Source of the DNA: an uncultured Bacteroidia bacterium
GTDB lineage: Bacteria > Bacteroidota > Bacteroidia > Bacteroidales > UBA932
Assembly (NCBI GenBank): GCA_902788095.1
Contig: CADAIT010000012.1
Span: 1-64,000 of the forward strand
Direction of reading: 5' to 3'
Length of the DNA stretch: 64,000 nt
The notes beneath the pieces were generated by a model. The model did not search any database. It saw nothing but the letters and a program-made list of their open reading frames with translations, and was not told where the DNA came from. Position 1 is the first letter of the stretch. Every line of letters begins with the position of its first letter. A program made the translations under genes and the position numbers. Positions 54,911 to 63,682 of this stretch are shown one piece after another.

Positions 54911-56595
54911 TACGCGGCAAGCACTCGGGCGGAAAGGGGCGTTTCTCCGGCCGCGATTGCATAAAAACGGCATTCTGCGGCACTCCAGCTGCAAACGCGG
55001 CAAGCATTCGGGCCGAAAGAGGCGATTCTCCGGCCGCGATTGCATGAAATCGGCGTTCTGAGGCATTCCAGTTGCAAACGCGGCAAGCATTCCGGCCGCA
55101 GGGGGCGTTTTTCCGGCCGCGATTGCATGAAATCGGCCTTCTGCGGCATTCCAGATGCAAACGCGGCAAGCATTCCTACCGGAAGAGGCGTTCTCCCGGC
55201 CGCGATTGCATGAAATCGGCCTTCTGCGGCATTCCAGATGCAAACGCGGCAAGCATTCGGGCCAAAAGGGGCATTTTTCCGGCCGCGATTGCATGAAATC
55301 GGCGTTCTGCAGCGTTCCAGCTGCAAACGCGGCAAGCATTCGGGCCGAAAGAGGCGATTCTCCGGCCGCGATTGCACAAAATCGCCCTTCTGCGGCACTC
55401 CAGCTGCAAACGCGGCAAACATTCCGGCCTAAAGGGGCGTTTTTCCGGCCGCGATTGCACGGAATCGGCCTTCTACGGCACTCCAGCTGCAAACGCGGCA
55501 AGCATTCGGGCCATAAGGAACGTCTTCCCAGCCGCGATTGCACAAAATCGGCGTTCTGCGGCACTCCAAATGCAAACGCGGCGGCATTCCGGCGGAAAGG
55601 GGCGTTTTTCCGGCCGCGATTGCACAGAATCGGCCTTCTGAGGCATTCCAGTTGCAAACGCGGCAAACTTTCACACCAGCGCATACAGCGTGAGCCGTCG
55701 CGGCAGGGCGTACGGCGAGGTGCGGGGTGTACGATAGGGGGCGCACAATGCAGCAAGCAGTCGCACCGGAGCACACAGCACGCCGCGGCAAGCGTTCGAG
55801 CGGAAAGGGGCGTTTCTCCGGCCGCGATTGCACGAAATCAGCGTTCTGCGGCACTCCAGATGCAAACGCGGCAAGCATTCCTGCCGCAGGGGGCGTTTTT
55901 CCGGCCGCGATTGCACAAAATCGGCGTTCTGCGGCACTCCAGCTGCAAACGCGGCAGGCAGAACAGAGCACACAGCGTGAGCAGTCGCGGCAGGGCGTAC
56001 GGCGAGGGGCGGGCGTACGATAAGGGGCGCACAATGCAGCAAGCAGTCGCACCGGAGCACACAGCACGCCGCGGCAAGTGTTCTGGCCAAAAGTGGTGTT
56101 CTCCGGCCGCGATTGCACGAAATCGGCCTTCTGCGGCATTCCAGATGCAAACGCGGCAAGCATTCGGGCCAAAAGGGGCATTTTTCCGGCCGCGATTGCA
56201 TAAAAACGGCGTTCTGCAGCGTTTCAGCTGCAAACGCGGCAAGTGTTCCGGCCGAAAGGGGCATTCTCCCAGCCGCGATTGCATAAAATCGGCGTTCTGC
56301 GGCATTCCAGCTGCAAACGCGGCAAGCATTCGGGCGGAAAGGGGCATTTCTCTGGCCGCGATTGCATGAAATCGGCCTTCTGAGGCATTCCAGCTGCAAA
56401 CGCGGCAAGCATTCCTGCCGCAGGGGGCGTTTTTCCGGCCGCGATTGCACAAAATCGCCCTTCTGCGGCATTCCAGCTGCAAACGTGGCAAGCAGGCGCA
56501 CCGGAGCACACAGCATGCCACGGCAAAGCGCCACGCCAGGCGCGCCGGAGCACACAGCACGCCGCACCAAAGCGCCACGGCAAAGCGCCAAAGCG
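54911..56595 (+). repeat. right REP array: sixteen 83-bp palindromic units
   Basis: Cores start at 54950, 55033, 55116, 55199, 55282, 55365, 55448, 55531, 55613, 55821, 55904, 56106, 56189, 56272, 56355 and 56438. Thirteen steps are 83 bp (one 82), and two long steps (208 and 202) hold a ~120-bp insert with TGAGCCGTCGCGGCAGGGCG-type sequence that occurs twice (about 55675-55795 and 55965-56073). Each core is a 52-bp palindrome with arms GCCGCGATTGCA and TGCAAACGCGGC. From 56490 the array decays into CACACAGCA/CGCCACGGCAAAG fragments up to the convergent membrane-protein stop at 56596. No gene is present. Confidence 0.9.
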
Positions 56596-57741
56596 CTACA
56601 GCAGCGAAACGAGCAGGTATGTGAAGTGGGCGATGATGCCCGCGCAGAGGCCGGCGATGGCGTGCGCGCCGATGGCTTTGGAAATCACCTTGCGGTAGCC
56701 CAGGGAGTCCAGCATGGCGGTGTGCGTGGAGAGGAAACCGCTCCAGCACATGCCGCTGGCGGTGAACACCGCGATGGCATTGCCGTCCAGGATGCCGGCG
56801 GCGTCAAAGGTAGGCAGCAGGCCCAGGGAAGCCCCGACGGCGCCCAGCGAAGTCATCGGGAAGGCAATGAGCTCCATGTGCTCGAAGCCGAACAACCACT
56901 CAAACACCCAGTGAATTTTTTCTGCCAGCCAGGGCAGGATGGGGACGCCCTGTGACGATGAACCGTCATACACGCCGGAAGGCCCCGTTCCGAACGTAAT
57001 CATGATGACCGCGGTGGTAATGATGAGTACGCCGGGAATAATTTGCATGCCCAGATCCACGCCGTTTTTACCGCCGTCGAGAATGGCGTTCAAAAAACGC
57101 ATGAAAATACCCTTCTGCTCCGATTCCTCTTCCTGCTCCTCCCGGACATCATCGGCCAGCTGCTCCTGGACGGGACTGTCCAGCTCCGGATAGGCCTTCA
57201 GACAGCTGCGCTGCATCAGGCGCGTGGAGATGACGGAACCGCAGAAGGCCCCGAACAGGCCCACCAGCGCTCCGCTCAGATGCCCGTAGCCGATCATGGT
57301 GATGATGACCACGAAGCCCATCCCGAAAGCCGTGCCGAAATTGGTCAGGGAAATGAGCTGGTATTTTTTGAAATAGGCACTGAACGTCTTGTCCTTGGAA
57401 AGGGAGATGATGGCGGGATTGTCCGACAGGAAAGTCATCACGGCACCCAGGGCCGCCACACCCGGCAGGTTATAGACCGGCTTCATGAGCGGACGCAGAA
57501 AGCGCTCCAGCAGCGTCACGACGCCGAACTCCGACATCAGCTTGGAAAGCGCTCCGGTAAGCACCGTGATGCCCATCAGGTAAAACACCGTGTTCAGCAA
57601 CAGGTCATGTGCCGTGTTCATGATGGTTTTGAGCATATTGCCGCCTCCCATGCGCATTCCCAGCAGGGAGAAAACCGTAATCAGGAGGGCAAGGAAAACC
57701 AACGCCTCAATTGTCGAGCGTCGAGTCCGGTTTTTTTTCAT
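56596..57741 (-). CDS. nucleoside-recognition (Gate) domain membrane protein
   Basis: 381 residues, about eight to ten membrane spans. Two Gate-type domains: ALSKLMSEFGVVTLLERFLRPL and VMTFLSDNPAIISLSKD in the first half, GVDLGMQIIPGVLIITTAVI and LIAFPMTSLGAVGASLG in the second, separated by an acidic loop (DDVREEQEEESEQ, about 200-215). Related proteins (SpmA/SpmB, YjiG/YjiH) transport or recognise nucleosides or take part in sporulation in other phyla; the substrate here is unknown. The stop lies at the edge of the right REP array. Starts 4 nt after the porin's stop codon region, so both are in one operon. Confidence 0.78.
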   Translation of the reverse strand: MKKNRTRRSTIEALVFLALLITVFSLLGMRMGGGNMLKTIMNTAHDLLLNTVFYLMGITVLTGALSKLMSEFGVVTLLERFLRPLMKPVYNLPGVAALGAVMTFLSDNPAIISLSKDKTFSAYFKKYQLISLTNFGTAFGMGFVVIITMIGYGHLSGALVGLFGAFCGSVISTRLMQRSCLKAYPELDSPVQEQLADDVREEQEEESEQKGIFMRFLNAILDGGKNGVDLGMQIIPGVLIITTAVIMITFGTGPSGVYDGSSSQGVPILPWLAEKIHWVFEWLFGFEHMELIAFPMTSLGAVGASLGLLPTFDAAGILDGNAIAVFTASGMCWSGFLSTHTAMLDSLGYRKVISKAIGAHAIAGLCAGIIAHFTYLLVSLL

Positions 57742-57744
57742 AAA

Positions 57745-58737
57745 TTATTTTCGATATTTTTTGATAATCTTGACAAAGTCGAGGTTGTAAGTGACACCTG
57801 CGCTTGCGCTTACTGTTTTGGTTACGCTCTCCACCCAGGCGGCGGCATGAATGCGGAGCTCGCTGTTTCCCAGCGGGAAAAACTCCGTGCCTCCGCCGCC
57901 ACACCAATAAACGGTGCCGGGAGGGACGGTCAAATCGTACGCGATTCCATTCTCATCTACATTCTGCCCGTTCCCCTCGTAGCTGCCTTTGAGGAAGAGT
58001 TTCCATTTGTCATTGATTCGGAAATCCAGCTTGGCGACTGCGCCGCCGTCAAACTGCGCTTTTTTCTGCGTAAGGCTGCGGCGGTACATCAAATCCAGTT
58101 CCAGGGCTGCCACCTGCCCTATCTCGAAGCGGTTGCCAAGGGAGACATAGCCCATCATGTGATGGTAATAGTCGTCAATCCAGTTGACGCTCCACAAGGT
58201 TTTCCACCAGGGGAAAAAGCTGCCCGTCCAGCCCAGGCCGACATCCATGCGGGAAAGGTCGCCGCCGTGCAGCGGCGAATGGCCCACCTGAAGCAGCAGT
58301 TCCTGGCCCTCCCGGGGACGGAAAAACACGGTGCCGCCCAGGGCGTACACGTGCTGGATGTAGTTGCAGAAGCCGCCGTAGAAATAGACGTCGATAGGGG
58401 CGGCGTCCCACTCGTACCCGCCGATGTAGATGGGCTGTTTTCCGCCCCCGATGCTCCATTTGGGCGAAATGTCCCAGGTGAGGGAAAGGATATCGGTGCC
58501 GTTCAGCGGGTTTTTGGCGTCGTAAATGGGTTTGGTGAGGCGATGACGGAAGCGGAAGCGCAGGGACGGGGTGATACGTCCCATTATGTGGATATTGGCA
58601 AAATCCGCACGCAACCCCGGTTTCTGTTGCTGCAGGACTACGGAGGCACGGGCTTCTATGGCTGCATAGTCTATCTGGGCCGAAGCTAAAAAGCTGGCAG
58701 CCAGGAACGCCGTGACGACAAGGAATATTTTTCTCAT
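57745..58737 (-). CDS. outer-membrane porin-like protein (O/P family)
   Basis: 330 residues from MRKIFLVVT, signal peptide ending SFLASAQ (about 21). The 41 residues before it from an alternative Met at 58860 overlap the U32 promoter and are not a signal. The rest is a beta-barrel pattern of alternating strands (RPREGQELLLQVGHSPLHGG, IDDYYHHMMGYVSLGNRFEI, FRINDKWKLFLKGSYEGNGQ) ending in a terminal strand with Leu-Asp-Phe, as in phosphate-selective-porin-like proteins of Bacteroidota. The solute is unknown. Divergent from the U32 gene. Confidence 0.7.
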   Translation of the reverse strand: MRKIFLVVTAFLAASFLASAQIDYAAIEARASVVLQQQKPGLRADFANIHIMGRITPSLRFRFRHRLTKPIYDAKNPLNGTDILSLTWDISPKWSIGGGKQPIYIGGYEWDAAPIDVYFYGGFCNYIQHVYALGGTVFFRPREGQELLLQVGHSPLHGGDLSRMDVGLGWTGSFFPWWKTLWSVNWIDDYYHHMMGYVSLGNRFEIGQVAALELDLMYRRSLTQKKAQFDGGAVAKLDFRINDKWKLFLKGSYEGNGQNVDENGIAYDLTVPPGTVYWCGGGGTEFFPLGNSELRIHAAAWVESVTKTVSASAGVTYNLDFVKIIKKYRK

Positions 58738-58760
58738 TAAAGTTTTGTGGTTAGCGGCTG

Positions 58761-58789
58761 CAAAGATAGCAATTAAATGCGTACCTTTG
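58761..58789. promoter_or_regulatory. divergent -7 boxes between the porin and U32 genes
   Basis: TATCTTTG on the minus strand (58768-58761) and TACCTTTG on the plus strand (58782-58789). The plus box ends 3 nt before the ATG at 58793 of the U32 gene, which must then be leaderless; the minus box leaves about 24 nt before the porin ATG. Confidence 0.55.
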
Positions 58790-58792
58790 CAC

Positions 58793-60043
58793 ATGATGCA
58801 GAAAAAAGAATTGGAAATTATGGCGCCGGCCGGCGGCTTCGACTGCCTGCACGCCGCCATTCAGGGAGGGGCCGATTCCGTATATTTCGGAATAGGCCAT
58901 CTGAACATGCGTTCGCACTCGGCAGGGAACTTCACGCGGGAGGACCTGCCGGAGGTCATGCGCCTTTGCCGGGAAAACGGCATCAAAGCCTATCTGACGC
59001 TGAATATCACCTTGTACGGCGAAGACCTGCAGGCGGCCTATGACACGCTGGACGCGGCCAAGGCGGCGGGGGTGGATGCCATCATCGCCTCGGACATGGC
59101 TGCCATCCTGTACTGCCGGAAAATCGGCCTGGAGGTGCATATTTCCACGCAATTGAGTATTTCAAACGTGGAAGCGCTCCGCTTTTACGCCCAGTTTGCC
59201 GATGTGGTCGTGCTGGCGCGGGAACTGAACCTGGACCAGGTGAAGGCCATTCACGAAACCATTGTTTCCGAGCACATTACCGGCCCCTCCGGGCAGCCGG
59301 TACGTATAGAGATGTTCGCCCACGGAGCCTTCTGCATGGCCGTTTCCGGCAAGTGCTACCTGTCGCTGGCCGCATACGGAGAAAGCGCCAACCGAGGCTC
59401 CTGCCTGCAGGTTTGCCGCCGCGGCTACCTGGTCACCGACTACGAGACCGGAAACCAAATCCATATCGACAACAAATACCTGATGTCGCCCAAGGACTTG
59501 TGCACCATCGACTTCTTGGACAAGTTCGTGGAGGCGGGCGTGAAGGTGTTCAAGATTGAAGGCCGCGCCCGCAGTGCAGACTACGTGAAAATCACCGCCC
59601 GGTGTTACCGGGAAGCCGCCGATGCCGTGGCCGACGGGACCTTTACGCCGGAGATGGGCACCCGGCTGAAGGAGCAGCTGGCCACCGTCTTCAACCGGGG
59701 CTTCTGGGACGGATACTACCTGGGGGCCCGCATGGGAGAATGGAGTTCGAAATATGGTTCACAGGCCACCCGGCTCAAGGTTTATGTGGGAAAAGTGACC
59801 AACTGGTTCGCCAAGATAGGCGTTGTGGAAGTGCAGGTGGACGCCACGCCGCTGCACCGCGGAGAGACGCTGCTGTTCATCGGCAACACCACCGGGGCGC
59901 TGGAAGTGGAAGCCACGGATTTGCGCGTGGACTATGAGCCTGCGGAGATGTGTCCCCAAGGCAGGCGCTGTTCCGTCGCCATTCCCGAAGGTCCGGACCA
60001 CCCCCGCCGCGGCGACAAAGTTTACATCTGGACAAAAGCCTAA
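58793..60043 (+). CDS. U32 family protein (TrhP-like)
   Basis: 416 residues from MMQKKELEIM; the Met at 58712 is upstream of the promoter. Family blocks: IMAPAGGFDCLHAAIQGGAD, VYFGIGHLNMR, TLNITLYGEDL, IEMFAHGAFCMAVSGKCYLS, and the cysteine motif RGSCLQVCRRGY (about residue 205). The C-terminal part (from ~330) is a beta-barrel-like domain. U32 proteins described as peptidases include TrhP, which hydroxylates tRNA wobble uridine using prephenate and Fe-S chemistry, and RlhA for 23S rRNA; the four conserved cysteines favour an RNA-modifying role rather than collagenase activity. Confidence 0.85.
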   Translation: MMQKKELEIMAPAGGFDCLHAAIQGGADSVYFGIGHLNMRSHSAGNFTREDLPEVMRLCRENGIKAYLTLNITLYGEDLQAAYDTLDAAKAAGVDAIIASDMAAILYCRKIGLEVHISTQLSISNVEALRFYAQFADVVVLARELNLDQVKAIHETIVSEHITGPSGQPVRIEMFAHGAFCMAVSGKCYLSLAAYGESANRGSCLQVCRRGYLVTDYETGNQIHIDNKYLMSPKDLCTIDFLDKFVEAGVKVFKIEGRARSADYVKITARCYREAADAVADGTFTPEMGTRLKEQLATVFNRGFWDGYYLGARMGEWSSKYGSQATRLKVYVGKVTNWFAKIGVVEVQVDATPLHRGETLLFIGNTTGALEVEATDLRVDYEPAEMCPQGRRCSVAIPEGPDHPRRGDKVYIWTKA

Positions 60044-60144
60044 AAAAGGCTGCCAAGCCTGGGCTTTAGTGCCATAAAAAGGCTAAATTTATGGCTCTAA
60101 AGGCAGGGAGGCAGGCATTGCAATGCCATTTGCGGGATTTTGCG

Positions 60145-60170
60145 TATCTTTGTACTCGATTTATCGAGTA
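60145..60170 (+). promoter_or_regulatory. rnr -7 box and leader palindrome
   Basis: TATCTTTG (60145-60152) is followed by the perfect palindrome TACTCGATTTATCGAGTA (60153-60170), which lies at the transcription start and ends 3 nt before the rnr ATG. It could fold in the 5' UTR or bind a repressor. Confidence 0.5.
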
Positions 60171-60173
60171 AAT

Positions 60174-62228
60174 ATGGGAAAACGCAACAACCGAAGCAAA
60201 AATCGCAGTTCCAAAAGAAAGAAGACCAAGGTAGTCCCCGAATTCGAGGGGAAGGTCCTGATGTCGCGGGAAGGATTTGTATTCGTACGCATCGAGGGCC
60301 AGGAAGAGGACGTCTATGTGAAGGCCTCCAAAACCCGCGGAGCGCTGCACGGAGACATCGTACGGGTGGCTGTCACGCAGGAGCGGACCGGCAATGCCAA
60401 GCGGCGCAGCGGCGAAATCATCGCCATTGTAGAACGCTCCGGACGGCCCTTCGTCGGCATCCTGCACACCGTCGGCAAGCAGGCCTGGGTGCTTATGAGC
60501 TCCAAGACCATGCCCTATGACATCGAGGTTCCCGTACCTGAAGGCGCCAAGCGCGGCATGAAGGTCGCCGCCGTCGTGGACGGCTGGGAGCGCGGTGCCA
60601 ACTGCCCTTACGGCCATGTGGTGGATATCCTGGGCATGCCCGGGGAAAACGAGACGGAAATGCACGCCATCCTGGCGGAGTTCGGCCTTCCGTACAAGTT
60701 CGAAAAGAACGTGGAAAACGCCGCGGACCAGATTCCGGACACCATCACGCCCAAGGACCGCGAGGGCCGCAAGGACTTCCGCAAGGTGCTCACCTTTACC
60801 ATCGACCCTGCCGACGCCAAAGACTTTGACGATGCCCTGAGTTTCCGCAAACTGGAAAACGGCAACTTCGAGGTGGGGGTTCACATTGCCGATGTCACCT
60901 ATTACGTGCATCCCGGAACGGCCGTGGACAAAGAGGCCGAGGCCCGCGGCACGTCCGTATATCTGGTGGACCGCACCGTGCCCATGCTGCCGGAAAAACT
61001 GTCCAACAAGTTGTGCTCGCTGCGTCCGGGTGAGGAAAAGCTCACCTTCTCGGCCGTCTTTGAACTTACGCCGCAGGCCAAGGTGCTCAATCCCTGGTTC
61101 GGCCGGACAGAAATCATTTCCGACTATCGCTTCGATTACGAAGGCGCCCAGGCCATCATCGAGGCAGGTCCGGAGGCCCTTGAACAGGAAATGGGCGCCG
61201 GTACGGAATGCGGGATTGTTCCGCTGCCCGTCAAGGAGGCCGTCCTTACCCTCAATCAGCTGGCCGCCAAACTTCGCGCCAAGCGTTTCAAGGCCGGGGC
61301 CGTAAACTTCGACCGCCCGGAAATGAAGGTGGAAGTAGATGCCGACGGCAAACCCGTGGGCGTGCACCAGAAGATATCCAAAGAATCCAACTGGCTCATC
61401 GAGGAGTTCATGCTGCTTGCCAACCGCAGCGTGGCGGAGTTCGTGGCCAAGGCCAAGAAAACCTTCGTTTACCGCATCCACGACCTGCCCAACATGGAGA
61501 AACTGAGCGGCCTGCGGGATTTCGCGGGGCACTTCGGCTACAAGGTGGGGCCCATGGAGGACGGGAAAGCCGTCGCCAAAACGCTCAACGGCCTCATGCA
61601 GGACGCCAAGGACAAACCGGAACTGGGCGCCATCCAAATCCTGGCGCTCCGCTCCATGGCCAAGGCCTGCTACTCCACGGAAAATATCGGCCACTACGGC
61701 CTGGCATTCCCCTACTACACGCATTTCACCTCGCCCATCCGCCGCTATCCGGACATGATGGTGCACCGCCTGCTGGCCCAGTACCTTGCCAAAGGCGAAT
61801 CGGCCTCCAAGGACTACTACACGATGGAATGCAAGCACGCGTCCGAGCGGGAGAACGTGGCGGCCGAAGCGGAGCGCGAAAGCATCAAGTACAAGTTGGT
61901 GGAATTCATGCAGGACAAGGTGGGGCAGGAATTCGACGGCCACGTGTCCGGCGTTACCGAATGGGGCATTTACGTGGAAATCGAGCCCACCAAAATTGAG
62001 GGCATGATTCCCTACCGCACCATCAAGAGCGACTTTTTCATCTACGACGAGGAACATTACCGGGCCGTCGGACGGCGCAGCCATCGGTCCATCCGCCTGG
62101 GAGACCCGCTCCGCATCCGCGTCAAGGGCACATCGCTGGAGCAGAAACTGCTGGACTACGAACTGGTGGAAGACCTGCCGGAAAGCCCGGCTCCCGAGGA
62201 GGCCGCACCCCGCAAAAAACGCAAATGA
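60174..62228 (+). CDS. rnr: ribonuclease R
   Basis: 684 residues from MGKRNNRSKN; the Met at 60123 lies before the promoter. Lys/Arg-rich N-terminus, cold-shock-type OB domains (GKVLMSREGFVFVRIEGQEE; NCPYGHVVDILGMPGENETEM), then the RNB catalytic domain with DPADAKDFDDALSF (metal-binding Asp cluster, about residue 213) and FTSPIRRYPDMMVHR (about 520), and a C-terminal S1 domain (GQEFDGHVSGVTEWGIYVEI). The 3'-to-5' exoribonuclease degrades structured RNA and rRNA. The C-terminus is basic (RKKRK). Overlaps the next gene by 4 nt (ATGA). Confidence 0.95.
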   Translation: MGKRNNRSKNRSSKRKKTKVVPEFEGKVLMSREGFVFVRIEGQEEDVYVKASKTRGALHGDIVRVAVTQERTGNAKRRSGEIIAIVERSGRPFVGILHTVGKQAWVLMSSKTMPYDIEVPVPEGAKRGMKVAAVVDGWERGANCPYGHVVDILGMPGENETEMHAILAEFGLPYKFEKNVENAADQIPDTITPKDREGRKDFRKVLTFTIDPADAKDFDDALSFRKLENGNFEVGVHIADVTYYVHPGTAVDKEAEARGTSVYLVDRTVPMLPEKLSNKLCSLRPGEEKLTFSAVFELTPQAKVLNPWFGRTEIISDYRFDYEGAQAIIEAGPEALEQEMGAGTECGIVPLPVKEAVLTLNQLAAKLRAKRFKAGAVNFDRPEMKVEVDADGKPVGVHQKISKESNWLIEEFMLLANRSVAEFVAKAKKTFVYRIHDLPNMEKLSGLRDFAGHFGYKVGPMEDGKAVAKTLNGLMQDAKDKPELGAIQILALRSMAKACYSTENIGHYGLAFPYYTHFTSPIRRYPDMMVHRLLAQYLAKGESASKDYYTMECKHASERENVAAEAERESIKYKLVEFMQDKVGQEFDGHVSGVTEWGIYVEIEPTKIEGMIPYRTIKSDFFIYDEEHYRAVGRRSHRSIRLGDPLRIRVKGTSLEQKLLDYELVEDLPESPAPEEAAPRKKRK

Positions 62229-63682
62229 AACGTGCGCTGCGCATAGGAATCGCCATCTGGCTATGCTGTACCGGATTTTCTGCCGGTGCGCAGGAGGGGG
62301 CCTTTTCTTTTCAGCCCACATCTACGCTCACCCCGGACCTGAAAACCGGCGTCTTCCGGCTGCACATGCAGGCAAATCGGCCCACGGAAGTGTTTTATGA
62401 GCTCCTGGATCCGGACGGCGTAATCGTCGCAGACGCCATTTTCTCCTTTCGCGGTTCCCTCAGAACCCCGGCCGACAGCATTCCGGCCATACGGCCCTGG
62501 AACCCGGAAACGACGCAGACCTATACCCTGCGGCTTAGCGTGAACGGAAAAGCCAGCCTGCACCCGATTTGCTTTTTCCGGGAAGAAAACGGCCTCTTCA
62601 ACGGAAAAAAAACACGGAACAAGGGCGTACAAACCCGCAATGGCCGCCATCTTCCCGCAGAGGACTTCGCCCGCATGAAGGAGGCCGGCATCAACACCCT
62701 GCAGGACAGCACCCTCACCCCGGAGCAATGCCATGCGCTGGGTTTCTACCTGCAGCCGGGCGGCAACTTCCCGCACTGGGAAGAGGTCCGGGCCGACACC
62801 CTTCTGCTGCCGCTCAAAAAAGCGTATCAGAACATATCCATTACGCTGGAGGACGCGTCCACGGGCCGGTGCACCCTTCACAACAGGCACGACTTTGTTG
62901 ATTTAAGCGCCTTCACCCTGCACTATTGGGTGGAGCGGAACGGCAAGCGCCCCTTCTGGTATTTCCGGAGAAAACTGCACTTCACGACGCCTGCCCAGGC
63001 AGACGAATCTTTCCGCGTAAAACTGCCCCGCATGTGGCGGAAGGGCGAATACCGCCTCTTCTTTGAGCTCCGGACAAAAGGGAAGGTGGCAGCCACGGAG
63101 GAATTCTTGCTCAAAGACACCAGCCCGCGAGAAAAAAAGCAGATCAAAGGGCAACTGCGCTACACGGAAGCAGATACGCAGATTGTGATACGCGGCGCCC
63201 GCTGCGAATGGGTCCTTGACAAAGTCCACGGCACCGTACGCAGTTGGATGGTCAAAGGCAAGTCCCTGCTGAATCCGGGAACCACACTGTCCCTCTGCGA
63301 GGAAAATCCGCGGCAGGTTTCCGTCGGGAAAGGGCCCGGCAACTGCGTATCCGTGTACCTCGCGGGTGCCGGACAGACGCAGTATCTGACTTTCTACCCG
63401 GACGGGGCCCTGAAGATAACGCGCGCCGGCGGAAGCGTCCGTTTTACCGCCGGCGATGGAAAGGTTTCCTATTTCGGGCGGCCTCCCGGCGGGGGCAAAC
63501 GTCGGCGGGAAGGGTCCCCGGAGGGGCTGCAGACCGAGACCTCATGGCTCCGCTGCAAGCGCATTACGGTCCTTTCCGACAGTCCTTTCTCCTTCCGGAC
63601 AAAAGAAGGACGAACCTGCATTTACTACAACGGAAACCTGGTGCTGACACCTAAAAATACCAAGTTGAATGATTATGAGTAA
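62225..63682 (+). CDS. GH2 beta-galactosidase relative lacking the catalytic barrel
   Basis: 485 residues; signal peptide ends FSAGAQ (about 23). Its parts follow a GH2 beta-galactosidase: sugar-binding domain with RPWNPETTQTYTLRLSVNG (compare PWSAExPxLYxL), a short remnant GVQTRNGRHLPAEDFARMK EAGIN then ALGFYLQPGG (compare the GH2 GR..S.EDM..DL..MK.ANINAVR and ELCDELGLYV), a beta-sandwich with FVDLSAFTLHYWVERNGK, and a Bgal-small-chain-like domain (VIRGARCEWVLDKVHGTVRS). The catalytic TIM barrel with its acid/base and nucleophile glutamates is missing, about 300 residues short. A carbohydrate-binding or regulatory role is inferred. Between rnr and a patatin by overlaps, one operon. Confidence 0.6.
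   Translation: MKRALRIGIAIWLCCTGFSAGAQEGAFSFQPTSTLTPDLKTGVFRLHMQANRPTEVFYELLDPDGVIVADAIFSFRGSLRTPADSIPAIRPWNPETTQTYTLRLSVNGKASLHPICFFREENGLFNGKKTRNKGVQTRNGRHLPAEDFARMKEAGINTLQDSTLTPEQCHALGFYLQPGGNFPHWEEVRADTLLLPLKKAYQNISITLEDASTGRCTLHNRHDFVDLSAFTLHYWVERNGKRPFWYFRRKLHFTTPAQADESFRVKLPRMWRKGEYRLFFELRTKGKVAATEEFLLKDTSPREKKQIKGQLRYTEADTQIVIRGARCEWVLDKVHGTVRSWMVKGKSLLNPGTTLSLCEENPRQVSVGKGPGNCVSVYLAGAGQTQYLTFYPDGALKITRAGGSVRFTAGDGKVSYFGRPPGGGKRRREGSPEGLQTETSWLRCKRITVLSDSPFSFRTKEGRTCIYYNGNLVLTPKNTKLNDYE

Noticed and set aside
52418-56489. CRISPR array
   Set aside because: Units are 83 bp without unique spacers; the linkers are themselves repeated, and no cas gene is present.
54899-56749. Long open reading frames across the repeat arrays on both strands (up to ~400 codons, Cys/Arg-rich)
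   Set aside because: They exist in several frames and on both strands because the GC-rich 83-bp unit lacks stops; since 83 is not a multiple of three, each repeat is read in a different frame. No start signals or homology.
60066-62321. 751-codon ORF antisense to rnr
   Set aside because: Mirror of the RNase R frame with low-complexity His/Gly-rich translation.
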